A stretch of 64,000 nucleotides of DNA, from positions 1-64,000 of the forward strand of contig NZ_AXBI01000012.1 of NCBI RefSeq assembly GCF_000473325.1. The letters are read 5' to 3'. This document shows, piece after piece, positions 8,925 through 17,199 of this stretch; within the stretch, counting starts at the first letter, position 1; each line of letters begins with the position of its first letter. The notes under the pieces are model-generated. The model was given only the letters and a program-made list of their open reading frames with translations. It searched no databases and had not been told where the DNA came from. This DNA is from Leisingera caerulea DSM 24564. Lineage in GTDB: Bacteria; Pseudomonadota; Alphaproteobacteria; Rhodobacterales; Rhodobacteraceae. The translations under genes were made by a program, and so were the position numbers.

Positions 8925-10421
8925 TCAGCCTCCTTTTTCCGAGGGCAGTTTCGATACCAGCCGCAGCGAGACGGAAAGCCCCTCAAGCTGGTAATGCGGG
9001 CGCAGGAAAAATTTCGAGGAGTAATACCCCGGATTGCCCTCGACCTCTTCCACAACCACTTCGGCTGCGGCCAAAGGCTTGCGCGCCTTCTCGTTCTCCG
9101 AGGAGATATCCGCGTTGAAGTCAACATAGTTGTTGATCCAGTCCTGCAGCCAGGACTCCATGTCCTGACGGCTTTTGAACGAGCCGACCTTGTCCCGCAC
9201 CATGCACTTCAGATAGTGCGCGAACCGGCATGTGGCGAACAGATACGGCAGCCGCGCGCCCAGATTGGCGTTGGCGGTGGCGTCCGGATCGTCATATTCG
9301 GCCGGCTTGTGCAGCGATTGCGCCCCCATGAAGGTGGCGACATCGGTGTTCTTGCGGTGGATCAGCGGCATCATGCCATTCTTCGCCAGCTCCGCCTCGC
9401 GCCGGTCGTCGATGGCAATCTCGGTCGGGCATTTCTGATCGACGCCGCCATCGGTGGTCGGGAAGGTATGGCTGGGCAGGTTCTCCAGCGTGCCGCCGCT
9501 TTCCACCCCGCGGATGCGCGAGCACCAGCCGTACATCTTGAACGAACGGGTGATGTTCACCGCCATGCCGTAGGCCGCGTTGACCCAGCCGTATTTCTCG
9601 CTTCCGGCTCCCGCGGTGTCTTCCTCAAAGGCAAATTCCTCAACCGGGTCGGTCTTGGAGCCATAGGGCAGACGGCCCAGGAAACGCGGCATCGCAAGAC
9701 CCACGTATTTCGCGTCTTCGCTGTCCCGCAGGGACCGCCACGCGGCATATTCCGGGGTCTGGAAGATCTTGGTCAGATCGCGCGGGTTCGACAGTTCCGC
9801 CCAGCTGTCCATCTGGAACAGCGTCGGCTTGGCGCCGGTGATCAGCGGCGCATGCGCGGCGGCGGCGATCTTGGACATCTCGCCCAGCAGCTCGATATCC
9901 GGCGGCGAATGGTCGAAGTGGTAGTCGGCCACCAAGGAGCCATAGGGTTCGCCGCCCAGCTGGCTGAATTCTTCTGTATAGATCTTCTTGAAGATCGGCG
10001 ACTGGTCCCATGCCGTGCCCTTGAACTTCTTCAGGGTCTTCGACATCTCCTTCTTGGTGATCGGCATCACCCGGATCTTCAGCTGTTCGTCCGTTTCGGT
10101 GTTGTTGACCAGGTAATGCAGCCCGCGCCAGGCGCTTTCCAGCTGCTGGAATTCCTCGTTGTGCAGGATCATGTTCACCTGCTCGGTCAGCTTCTTGTCG
10201 ATCTCCGACACGATGCTCTCGATCGAGCGCAGCGCGTCGTCGGAAATCAGCGCAGAATTTGCCAGCGCCTGTTCAGCCAGGGTCTTGACCGCGCTTTCGA
10301 CGGCGGTCTTGGCCTGGTCCGACTTGGGGCGGAATTCCTTCTGCAGCAGGTTGGCGAATTCGGCAGAGCCAAAGGCGGCTTCACCGGCAGCGGCTTCCGC
10401 CTGGAGTTCTTCTTCAGCCAT
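8925..10421 (-). CDS. tssC: T6SS sheath large subunit TssC (VipB)
   Basis: This is a 498-residue TssC/VipB protein. Family marks are FRGLHYLV-type ESAWRGLHYLVNNTE (about 104-118), the DQSPIFKKIYTEEF segment, GEPYGSLVADYHFDH, and the C-terminal RPHYQLEGLSVSLRLVSKLP end that forms the last sheath strand. With TssB it forms the contractile sheath around the Hcp tube. GGGGAGGA precedes the ATG, and the gene starts 15 bp after tssB. It looks intact. Confidence 0.97.
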   Translation of the reverse strand: MAEEELQAEAAAGEAAFGSAEFANLLQKEFRPKSDQAKTAVESAVKTLAEQALANSALISDDALRSIESIVSEIDKKLTEQVNMILHNEEFQQLESAWRGLHYLVNNTETDEQLKIRVMPITKKEMSKTLKKFKGTAWDQSPIFKKIYTEEFSQLGGEPYGSLVADYHFDHSPPDIELLGEMSKIAAAAHAPLITGAKPTLFQMDSWAELSNPRDLTKIFQTPEYAAWRSLRDSEDAKYVGLAMPRFLGRLPYGSKTDPVEEFAFEEDTAGAGSEKYGWVNAAYGMAVNITRSFKMYGWCSRIRGVESGGTLENLPSHTFPTTDGGVDQKCPTEIAIDDRREAELAKNGMMPLIHRKNTDVATFMGAQSLHKPAEYDDPDATANANLGARLPYLFATCRFAHYLKCMVRDKVGSFKSRQDMESWLQDWINNYVDFNADISSENEKARKPLAAAEVVVEEVEGNPGYYSSKFFLRPHYQLEGLSVSLRLVSKLPSEKGG

Positions 10422-10436
10422 CTTTGTCCTCCCCTT

Positions 10437-10952
10437 TTATTCTTCGCTCTCGGCGTCACCGCCGGGTTTCGGCTGCGCGGCCAGGGTTTTCAGCAGGCTC
10501 GGATCCTGAATGATCTTGGAGATCAGATCCTCGGCGCCGGTCTTACCGTCCATGTATGTCATCAGGTTCGAAAGCTGGGTGCGCGCTTCCAGCAGCTCGC
10601 GCAGCGGCTCCACCTTGGCGGCAATCGCGGCGGGCTTGAAATCGTCCATGCTCTCGAACGTGATATCAACCGCCAGGTTGCCCTCGCCGGTCAGCGTGTT
10701 GGGCACGGTGAAGGCGGCACGCGGCGCCATCGACTTCATCCGGTCATCGAAGTTGTCCACGTCGATTTCCAGGAACTTGCGGTCGGCAACCGCGGGCTGC
10801 TCCACTTCGGATTTGCCCACCAGGTCGCTCATCACCCCCATCACAAAGGGCAGCTGCACCTTCTTCTCGGCGCCATACAGCTCCACGTCGTATTCGATCT
10901 GGACCCTGGGGGCCCGGTTGCGTGCAATGAATTTCTGTGAACTTCCGGCCAT
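10437..10952 (-). CDS. tssB: T6SS sheath small subunit TssB (VipA)
   Basis: This 171-residue TssB/VipA protein begins with the family's SSQKFIARNRAPRVQIEYDVE and contains LPFVMGVMSDLVGKS (about 34-48), the strand that interlocks with TssC. The region LRELLEARTQLSNLMTYMDGK (about 118-138) is the helical segment bound by ClpV in related systems. The ATG is preceded by AAGGAG. It is the second gene of the T6SS operon, 70 bp after tssA. Confidence 0.96.
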   Translation of the reverse strand: MAGSSQKFIARNRAPRVQIEYDVELYGAEKKVQLPFVMGVMSDLVGKSEVEQPAVADRKFLEIDVDNFDDRMKSMAPRAAFTVPNTLTGEGNLAVDITFESMDDFKPAAIAAKVEPLRELLEARTQLSNLMTYMDGKTGAEDLISKIIQDPSLLKTLAAQPKPGGDAESEE

Positions 10953-11022
10953 CTAGGTCTCCTTACTCGTCTTGCTGTCACAGGCTCCGCGGCCGGACCG
11001 GCCGCAGCATGCCCCGTGTCCG

Positions 11023-12102
11023 TCAGTCGTCGTCGTCTTCGATGCCGCCAATGAGGTTGACGTTGTCCACCCCCTGCGGCGCCATGTCGTTCATGATGGT
11101 GAGGAAGTCGGCCCCCACCAGCCGCTTGGCCCGCTCCAGCAGGATCGGCAGCGGGCTGGAGGGTTCCGCCCGCCGGTAATAGCCGATGATCCGGTCCAGC
11201 GCGTTGGAGACATCCGCGGGCGAGTTGATCGCCCCCGGCGCCGCCGGCGCTGCGCGCCCGCCTGCAGCAGCCGGGGCAGCCGCCGTTCCGGCCTCCTCCG
11301 CCGCGCCGCCGCCGGCCGCGTCTTCTTCTTCGGCGCCGCCGTCCGCGGCACCCACATTGCCATAGGCGCGGATGCGCTTGGCGATCTGCTGCAGCAGCTT
11401 GATCAGCGCGCTCAGGTCCGGCCCCTGCCCCGGTGTCTGCTCGTCAAACACCGCGGAAATTGCCCGGACATTTTCCTCCGCCGTCTCAATGGCCGACAGC
11501 CGTTCCGCCAGGACCTCTTCGCCGCTGTCCTGAAAGGCGGCGCCGATGGTGGCTGTGTCCGGGATATGCTCCATGTCCGCGGGCGCCATCATCACGCCCT
11601 CGGCAATCTCGATATCCCGCAGCGAAAACCGCCCGAAGCCGCGGCTTTCGGTCAGCGGCGCCCGGCGCAAGGACCGGTACAAGGGCGACGGCCCCGCCAT
11701 TCCGTCCGGCTGGCCGCACAGGTCCTGAATGGCGTTGATCCGCATTGTCGGATCACCGTCATCCTCATCCAGTTCGGGATGGCAGGTTTTCCAGAAGTCC
11801 TCCAGGCAGCCGCGGATATAGGCCGTGACACCGGCAAACCCGGTCAGCCCCTCGGAATGCAGCAGCGCATCCCCCAGAAACACTGCCGCGCGCAGGTCAT
11901 GGCTGCGCTCCAGCACCTCCAGCGCTTTCTTCTGAACTTCGCGGTAATCCGGATCCGTGGCCTCGATCGTCTCATTGCCCACCACGGATTCTTCCCCGGG
12001 CTGCGCAGCCAGCTCCATCTCGGTGAAGGCCGGATCGTATTCGAGGTTCTCGCCGCTGGGAGCATCGTCCCCTTTGGACTGCAGCAATACTGCCGGATCC
12101 AT
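11023..12102 (-). CDS. tssA: T6SS TssA (ImpA N-terminal domain protein)
   Basis: This 359-residue protein carries the ImpA_N domain in its first 130 residues, with GENLEYDPAF and SHDLRAAVFLGDALLHSEGLTGF followed by an FWKTCHPELDEDD-type segment. These are diagnostic of TssA, which primes tube and sheath assembly and caps the distal end. A Pro/Ala/Gly-rich linker (about 255-295) separates a C-terminal helical part that contains an SPLPILLERAKRLV motif and ends in an acidic tail. It is the promoter-proximal T6SS gene and is divergent from the 12286 gene. A run of nine G's sits where the ribosome would bind (see the repeat entry). Confidence 0.92.
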   Translation of the reverse strand: MDPAVLLQSKGDDAPSGENLEYDPAFTEMELAAQPGEESVVGNETIEATDPDYREVQKKALEVLERSHDLRAAVFLGDALLHSEGLTGFAGVTAYIRGCLEDFWKTCHPELDEDDGDPTMRINAIQDLCGQPDGMAGPSPLYRSLRRAPLTESRGFGRFSLRDIEIAEGVMMAPADMEHIPDTATIGAAFQDSGEEVLAERLSAIETAEENVRAISAVFDEQTPGQGPDLSALIKLLQQIAKRIRAYGNVGAADGGAEEEDAAGGGAAEEAGTAAAPAAAGGRAAPAAPGAINSPADVSNALDRIIGYYRRAEPSSPLPILLERAKRLVGADFLTIMNDMAPQGVDNVNLIGGIEDDDD

Positions 12103-12285
12103 CTAATCGCCCCCCCCCGCTGTTCTTCCGGTTTTGCGGCCTAATTAACGTAACGTCAAGCAGCCCCCCGCCCTTTTCAGAACTGGCGGTTAAGGATGTC
12201 CTAATCTCAAACTAAAACTTGACCCTAAGTGAGCCTTATCGGCATCTTAAAGTCAAATGTTTTGATACCTTTTTGCGGCGGGTGA
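12103..12285. promoter_or_regulatory. Divergent promoter region between tssA and the 282-aa gene
   Basis: This 183-bp gap separates the leftward T6SS operon from the rightward accessory genes and is more AT-rich than its surroundings (CTAATTAACGTAACGTCAAG near 12142). A weak candidate for a rightward promoter is TTGACC at 12219-12224, with CATCTT 18 nt further on. No clear sigma-54 (GG-N10-GC) site was seen. Confidence 0.4.
12110..12118 (-). repeat. G9 homopolymer in the tssA leader
   Basis: Nine consecutive C's on the plus strand (G9 in the tssA mRNA) lie about 8-16 nt upstream of the tssA ATG and take the place of the Shine-Dalgarno sequence. Such tracts can slip during replication, and length changes would alter the spacing to the start codon. 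Confidence 0.6.
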
Positions 12286-13134
12286 ATGATGAGTATTGAG
12301 CGCATTTCCGGCAAGGAAGTCAAAGCGATGGTTCGCGAGGGCGCGAAGAAGCGGATGAGCTTTGCGTTCTGCCTGGACCAAAGCAAAGACCCGCTTCTGA
12401 TGATCCAGCCGGGCAAAAAACCGGAGACCCTGAAGAACCCGATGAAGAAGGAAGGCGGCGGGCCGCCGATGGCCTGGGGCACCTATGTGGTGCGCTCCGG
12501 CGCAATGGAAATGATCTGCGAAACCGCCCCGCAGCGCATGGTCACCGAGCTCAAGAAATTCCTCAAGCGCAACAAGCCCAAGGTCAACGTGCTGTTCTAC
12601 GACGACGGCGGCAACCTGCTGGACAGCCTCAAACCGGAAAAACCCGAAGGCCAGGTGACAGAGGAGACCGCCACCGGCATTTCCGCTCCCGGCATCGACA
12701 AGAAGGCCGTCGCGCCGCTGAAACGCCGGCTCAAGCGCATTCAGCCGCGCATCGGCCTCGCCCCCGGCCCGCTGGAGCTGAAGCTCAAGCGCGCCTTGGC
12801 TAAATCCGTCAGCCTGATCAATCAGGGCCGCCTGCAGGAGGCGGAGACGATGATCCTGGTGATCGAACGCGCCGTCGCCCGCATCGGCAAGGACCGCGAG
12901 GATGAGGGCAAGGCGATGAAACGCGGCCAGCGCGAAATGGATCAGCGCAGCCTGGGCGCGCAGGTCAAGCGCGCCCAGTCGCTGCAGGCCAATGTCGCCC
13001 GCGCCCCCGGCGAGGTCCGCGGCCGCCTGGCCCGCGCCCTGCATGTTGCCGCCCGCCACCTGAAACGCCGCGACCTCGACTCCGCCCGCGATGCCATGGA
13101 CCGCATCGAAAAGGCGCTGACAGCCCTGGTCTGA
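12286..13134 (+). CDS. Conserved-looking cytosolic protein divergent from the T6SS operon, unknown
   Basis: I do not recognise this protein of about 282 residues. The N-terminal half (about 1-115) is mixed alpha/beta, with the motifs MSFAFCLDQSKDPLLMI and NKPKVNVLFYDDGGNLLDSL. The C-terminal half (about 140-282) is a basic, Arg/Lys/Ala-rich set of amphipathic helices with a repeated 'LKRALAKSV / ARALHVAARHLKRRDLDSARDAMDRIEKAL' flavour, so it may be an extended bundle or coiled coil. It has no signal peptide or membrane segment. Two start codons (MM) lie together at 12286. It opens the rightward block that leads into the ExbBD genes; a role near the T6SS is inferred from position only. Confidence 0.75.
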   Translation: MMSIERISGKEVKAMVREGAKKRMSFAFCLDQSKDPLLMIQPGKKPETLKNPMKKEGGGPPMAWGTYVVRSGAMEMICETAPQRMVTELKKFLKRNKPKVNVLFYDDGGNLLDSLKPEKPEGQVTEETATGISAPGIDKKAVAPLKRRLKRIQPRIGLAPGPLELKLKRALAKSVSLINQGRLQEAETMILVIERAVARIGKDREDEGKAMKRGQREMDQRSLGAQVKRAQSLQANVARAPGEVRGRLARALHVAARHLKRRDLDSARDAMDRIEKALTALV

Positions 13135-13200
13135 CCCCGAACAACAGCCCGGCCCGCAGCGGTTGCGGGCTGGGCATCCCACCGGACCCCGGAGACAGTG

Positions 13201-13620
13201 ATGCCCCTGACCCGCCTGCTGACTGCCCTCGCCCTGATCTGCCTGCCGCTCGCCGCCACGGCGGAACCCGGCGCCTTGCAGGTCGAGCTGAACAAGACCG
13301 AAGAGATCGAGAGCGGCGGCTGCCGCGCCTTTTTCCTGTTCCGCAACCAGACCGGCAAAAGCTTCGAAGGCTTCGAGATGTCGCTCGCCATTCTCGACGG
13401 CAACGGGGTGATCGACCGCCTCCTGTCAATCGACGCCGCGCCGCTGCCGGTCCAGCGCACCACCCTGAAACTGTTCGAGATCCCGGAAATCGCCTGCAGC
13501 AACATCTCCGAAATCCTGCTGCATGACATCACCTCCTGCCAGCCCCAGAACGAGGATCAGATGGATTGCTTCCCGATCCTGGAGCTCGGCTCCCGCGCTG
13601 CCGCGCCGCTGGTGAAGTAA
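13201..13620 (+). CDS. Small secreted protein upstream of exbB, unknown
   Basis: This short protein of about 139 residues has a clear Sec signal peptide (TRLLTALALICLPLAATAEPG, cleavage near residue 22). The mature part has four cysteines spread through it (in GGCRAF, IACSN, SCQPQ and MDCFP), which suggests two disulfides in the periplasm. The ATG at 13201 follows CCGGAGACAGTG; an in-frame GTG at 13198 is less likely. It ends 3 bp before exbB, so it belongs to the same operon and may be a periplasmic partner of the Exb complex. I cannot assign a family. Confidence 0.72.
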   Translation: MPLTRLLTALALICLPLAATAEPGALQVELNKTEEIESGGCRAFFLFRNQTGKSFEGFEMSLAILDGNGVIDRLLSIDAAPLPVQRTTLKLFEIPEIACSNISEILLHDITSCQPQNEDQMDCFPILELGSRAAAPLVK

Positions 13621-13623
13621 GCC

Positions 13624-14241
13624 ATGAGCGGCACCTGGGAAATGCTCGGCACCGGCGGCCCGGTGATTGCGCTTCTGGCGCTGATGTCTCTGCTGTCGGT
13701 CACCGTGATCGCGGTGAAACTGATCCAGCTCTGGCCGGTGCGCTCCGGCGCGGCGTCCCGCGAGCAGGCATTGGATCTGTGGAAGGACGGCGACCGCACA
13801 CGCGCTCAGCTAAGCATCGAGACCGACAAATCCCCCGCTGGCCGGGTAATGGGTTACGCCATGCAGGCCCTGCAGGAGGGACTGCGCGGCCCGCTGCTGC
13901 AGGACGAGCTGCAGCGCCGCGGCAATGAGGAGGTCAGCCGGATGAACTCCCTGATCCGGCTTTTGGAGCTGATCGCCATGGTCGCCCCGCTGCTGGGCCT
14001 GCTCGGCACCGTGCTGGGCATGATTCAGTCCTTTCAAGAGCTGGAACTGGCACAGGGTGCGGCCAATGCCTCCGTCCTTGCCGGCGGCATCTGGCAGGCG
14101 CTGCTGACCACCGCCGCGGGCCTGATGGTCGCCATCCCTGCCGCTGTCGCCGCCGGTCTGTTTGCCGCCCGCATCGACGCCGCCGCCCAAGCCATCGAAA
14201 GCGCCGCCGGCCGCCTGCTGCTGATCGACGGGTCGCGCTGA
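13624..14241 (+). CDS. exbB: ExbB/TolQ/MotA-type proton channel protein
   Basis: This 205-residue inner-membrane protein shows the MotA/TolQ/ExbB layout. One N-terminal membrane helix (about 12-35) is followed by a cytoplasmic loop, then two helices: LLELIAMVAPLLGLLGTVLGMI (about 112-133) and GIWQALLTTAAGLMVAIPAAVAAGLFA (about 155-181). The GLLGTV and ALLTTAAGL motifs contain the conserved channel threonines. With ExbD-type partners it forms a proton-driven motor. It lies between a small secreted protein and two exbD genes and is not beside a TonB-dependent receptor gene. Confidence 0.93.
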   Translation: MSGTWEMLGTGGPVIALLALMSLLSVTVIAVKLIQLWPVRSGAASREQALDLWKDGDRTRAQLSIETDKSPAGRVMGYAMQALQEGLRGPLLQDELQRRGNEEVSRMNSLIRLLELIAMVAPLLGLLGTVLGMIQSFQELELAQGAANASVLAGGIWQALLTTAAGLMVAIPAAVAAGLFAARIDAAAQAIESAAGRLLLIDGSR

Positions 14242-14408
14242 ACAATGCGCAGCCTTAGCATCATAAACCCCCAGGTCCGCCTGCCGGCTGTTTCACGCTC
14301 AGCCAGGCTATTGCACCCCGCCCCCATGGGGCGGCGCGATTGCGGCCCCCCGCGGGTCTCTGCGCCCCTTCGCGCTCCGTTGGCTCTGGATGGCGCCGCA
14401 GGATCGCC

Positions 14409-14819
14409 ATGACCCTCAACCGCCCCATACGCCCCCGCGGCCTGATCTCGCTGGTGCCGATGATCGACGTCATGCTGATCCTCCTGGTGTTCTTCATGGT
14501 CACCTCCACCTATCTGAACCTCGACATGATCCCGGCGGTGGAACCCTCCGAAGGGGCAGCGGGACGCCCCCAATCCCCGGCAGGCACACTGATGATCCGC
14601 CTCGGTGCCGACGGCGTGCCGGTGCTGCGCGGCACCGCCCTGGATCAGGACACCCTCCGTGCCACTCTCGCTTCTGCCATTGTTGAGGAACCGCTCACCC
14701 AAGTGGTAATCCTGCCCTCCGGCGCCGCCCAAACCCAGGCACTGATCGCCGTGATGGACAGCGCCGCGCTGGTCGGCGTCACCCGCCTGCGCGTTCTGCG
14801 GCTGGAGGCGGCGCAATGA
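14409..14819 (+). CDS. exbD: ExbD/TolR family protein, first copy
   Basis: This 136-residue protein has a short cytoplasmic N-terminus and one membrane helix, VPMIDVMLILLVFFMVTS, with the proton-carrying Asp at residue 20. A periplasmic domain follows. The start is set at ATG 14409 so that the helix stands near residue 16, as in ExbD; an upstream in-frame ATG at 14340 would add a basic, low-complexity extension. The 167 bp before it (14242-14408) hold no gene. The stop overlaps the next exbD by four bases (ATGA). Confidence 0.9.
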   Translation: MTLNRPIRPRGLISLVPMIDVMLILLVFFMVTSTYLNLDMIPAVEPSEGAAGRPQSPAGTLMIRLGADGVPVLRGTALDQDTLRATLASAIVEEPLTQVVILPSGAAQTQALIAVMDSAALVGVTRLRVLRLEAAQ

Positions 14820-15223
14820 AGCTCAACCGCCCGGCCCGCAACCCGCACTCGGAAACCATCATCGCCCTGATCGACGTGGTGTTTTTCCTGCTGGTGTTCT
14901 TTATGCTGATCGGCCGGATGGACGCCACCGCCCCGTTCGACGTCCGCCCCGCCACCGCCGTCACCGGCCGCGACATGCCCGCAGGCGGCATTACCTTGGC
15001 GGTCTCCGCCCAAGGCGCCCTTGCACTCGACGGCGAGGAACTCTCCCGCGAGGCCCTCTCCTCTGCCCTCTCTGCCCGGCTGACAGAGGATCCGGAGCTG
15101 CGCCTGCGCATCAACGCCCACCGCGCGGCGGAGCTGCGCAATGTGCTGCCGCTGGTGGCTCAGGGCGAGGCGCTGGGATTCCGGGACGTGGTGCTGGTGG
15201 TCACCCCGGAAACAGACGGGTGA
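14816..15223 (+). CDS. exbD2: ExbD/TolR family protein, second copy
   Basis: This 135-residue paralogue of the preceding gene has the same start style (MKLNRP versus MTLNRP), a membrane helix containing ALIDVVFFLLVFFML with Asp20, and a periplasmic domain ending in FRDVVLVVTPE. Two different ExbD proteins with one ExbB suggest a heteromeric stator. It overlaps the upstream exbD (ATGA) and shares a base with the start of the TonB-like gene (TGATG). Confidence 0.92.
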   Translation: MKLNRPARNPHSETIIALIDVVFFLLVFFMLIGRMDATAPFDVRPATAVTGRDMPAGGITLAVSAQGALALDGEELSREALSSALSARLTEDPELRLRINAHRAAELRNVLPLVAQGEALGFRDVVLVVTPETDG

Positions 15224-16803
15224 TGCGCGCCACGGCCATATGGACGCTGGGGCTTGCGGCCTCCGCCCTGGTCCACGCTGGCGGCGCCGCCGCGCTGCTG
15301 ATCTCGCTCACCCCCGATCCGCTGCCGCAGCAGCCCGCGCCGGAAAGCAGCCTCAACCTGCAAGCCCACCGCATCCCCCGGTCCGAGGCCGTTCCGCAGG
15401 CACCGCAAGGCGAGCAAGCCCCTGAAACCCAAGCACAAAGCCAGGGCCTTGCCGCAGGCAGCATCCCTCAGTCCGAGGCAGCGGTAAGAGACCCTGCAGC
15501 AGACCGCCTCGCCTCCGCGGCCCCAACGGCTGCCCACCTTGGCCCCGCTGCTGCACAGGTCCCGGCGGCACCCGCTGCGCAAGTCCTGCCGAACACGCTT
15601 GCCAGCACTACCGCACCTGCCGCAAACCTGCCTGACGTCCAACCGGCTGTTGCGCGGGCCCAGGTGGCGGAGCCGCAATCAGCCCAAGCGGCTCAGGCCC
15701 AGGCCGCCTTCCAGCAGGCAGCCCCGGCAGCGGCAGCCGTGCCCCCTGCCGCTGCCGCCACTGCTGCCCCAGTGCTGCTGGCCGCGGCGCAGAAGCCTTT
15801 AATGGCGCTGGCAAACACAGATGCTCCGCTGACCGCCGCCGCAACGGCCCAGCCAAACACGGCAGCCCTGCCGCAGACCCCTCCCGCCAGCCAGCCCGGT
15901 GCCGAGGCACAGCCCGTAGCCGCACCGCTGGCGGATACCATTCCGCCTTCCCGGCAAACGCCATCCGTCCTCCCGGACGCCCCCCGCATCAAGGCCGCGC
16001 TGGCGTTCCAGGGCGGATCGGGCGACATCGACCCGGTCTCCCTCGCCGCGTTTCAGGCCTTCATGCAGCCCGGCGATGCGGTGGCCAAAGGCGATCCCTT
16101 GCGCGATGGCGTCTCCGGCATCCTCGCCGCCGTCCCCTGCTCCCGCCTGCAGGCCGCCTTTGTCCCGGAAACCGCCACGCTGGAGATCCGCGGCCACCTG
16201 CCCGAGGACGGGCTGCGCAGCCCGGTCCTTGCGGCGCTGCAAGCCCAGATGGGCGCCGACATCACCGTCTCCGACCAGATGCGCCTGCTGCCCCGCCCGC
16301 AATGCGGCGCGCTGGCCGGGATTTCCAGCGTCGGCCTGCCGCAAAGCACCGACCAGATCACCAATCCGCTGCTGGTCGGCAACGACGCCCACGCCCGGGT
16401 GCTCGACTATTCCGGCGGTGACCGGCTGTTCTTCGACCTCACTGCGCCGGACTACCCCGCTTACGTTTATGTTGATTACTTCGACGCTGGCGGCGCGGTG
16501 CTGCACCTCAGCCCGAACGAGCTGGTGCCGCTGACAGAGGCCGCCCCCGAAAGCGCCCTGCGCGTCGGCGCCAAAGAGGCCGGAGACCCGGGTCTGCAAA
16601 TCTCCGTCGGCCCGCCCTACGGCCAGGAAATCGCCGTCGCCTTCGCCGCCTCGCACCCGTTGTATGACGGCACCCGCCCGCTCAGCGAGCCCGCAGCGCC
16701 TTATCTTGATTTCCTGCGTACCCAGGTGGCAGCGGCCCGCACAGAACACCCTGATTTCAAAGGCGAATGGGTCTATTTCCTGATAACCACCCACGCGCCG
16801 TAA
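15223..16803 (+). CDS. TonB-like N-terminus fused to BON-like and DUF4384-type periplasmic domains
   Basis: This protein of about 526 residues starts like TonB. One N-terminal helix carries S-A-L-V-H (Ser14 and His18), matching the SxxxH motif through which TonB couples to ExbB/ExbD. A Pro/Ala/Gln-rich spacer of about 230 residues (30-260) follows. The C-terminus is not a TonB carboxyl domain. It has a region with paired cysteines resembling a BON-type fold (about 290-375: VPCSRLQAAF to RPQCGALAG), then a DUF4384-like beta domain (GGDRLFFDL, YPAYVYVDYFDAGGAVLHLSPNELVPL, about 400-526). It is translationally coupled to exbD2. I infer a proton-driven periplasmic effector arm of unknown partner. 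The function is not established. Confidence 0.8.
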   Translation: MRATAIWTLGLAASALVHAGGAAALLISLTPDPLPQQPAPESSLNLQAHRIPRSEAVPQAPQGEQAPETQAQSQGLAAGSIPQSEAAVRDPAADRLASAAPTAAHLGPAAAQVPAAPAAQVLPNTLASTTAPAANLPDVQPAVARAQVAEPQSAQAAQAQAAFQQAAPAAAAVPPAAAATAAPVLLAAAQKPLMALANTDAPLTAAATAQPNTAALPQTPPASQPGAEAQPVAAPLADTIPPSRQTPSVLPDAPRIKAALAFQGGSGDIDPVSLAAFQAFMQPGDAVAKGDPLRDGVSGILAAVPCSRLQAAFVPETATLEIRGHLPEDGLRSPVLAALQAQMGADITVSDQMRLLPRPQCGALAGISSVGLPQSTDQITNPLLVGNDAHARVLDYSGGDRLFFDLTAPDYPAYVYVDYFDAGGAVLHLSPNELVPLTEAAPESALRVGAKEAGDPGLQISVGPPYGQEIAVAFAASHPLYDGTRPLSEPAAPYLDFLRTQVAAARTEHPDFKGEWVYFLITTHAP

Positions 16804-17199
16804 CACCCAGTCCGCACCAGGAGTGCTCCCGCGCCCGCAGGCCCGCGGCTGGTGCCGCCGGACCTTGGCGGCCTTGGGCCCGGCGCTGCGCTGACGCGCA
16901 GCGCCCTCGCCCGCCCATTTCCGGGTCAGGGGCCGCGCCAGCAGCCGCGCGGCACGCGCGGTTCCCCCTTGACGCGGAAAAGGTCGGATCACCCTCGGAG
17001 CGGCGCCTTCAGGGCAAGCCTGACCTTAAGCGTTTCTCAGCAAACGGAAATCAAGTTCCGAGCTGGCAGTCCGGCAGCTCCTGGAACGCCCCGCGCTGTG
17101 CGCAGCACAGCGCCACGCCCAACCGGGACGGTGCATTTTTCAAATGCTCCTGCACGGGCGGGAGCTCTCCCCTGCCCGGCTGGATCAAACCCCGCAAAT
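16804..17199. other. Gene-poor intergenic region between convergent genes
   Basis: This stretch of about 400 bp lies between the TonB-like gene and the convergent caspase-like gene. It is GC-rich, with several short inverted repeats around 16840-16900 but no clear terminator T-tract. The reading frames crossing it have the composition of antisense shadows. I see no RNA gene or mobile element in it. Confidence 0.5.

Noticed and set aside
16804..17199. Possible small RNA or terminator between the convergent TonB-like and caspase-like genes
   Set aside because: Several weak GC hairpins but no T-tract, promoter or defined structure could be supported.
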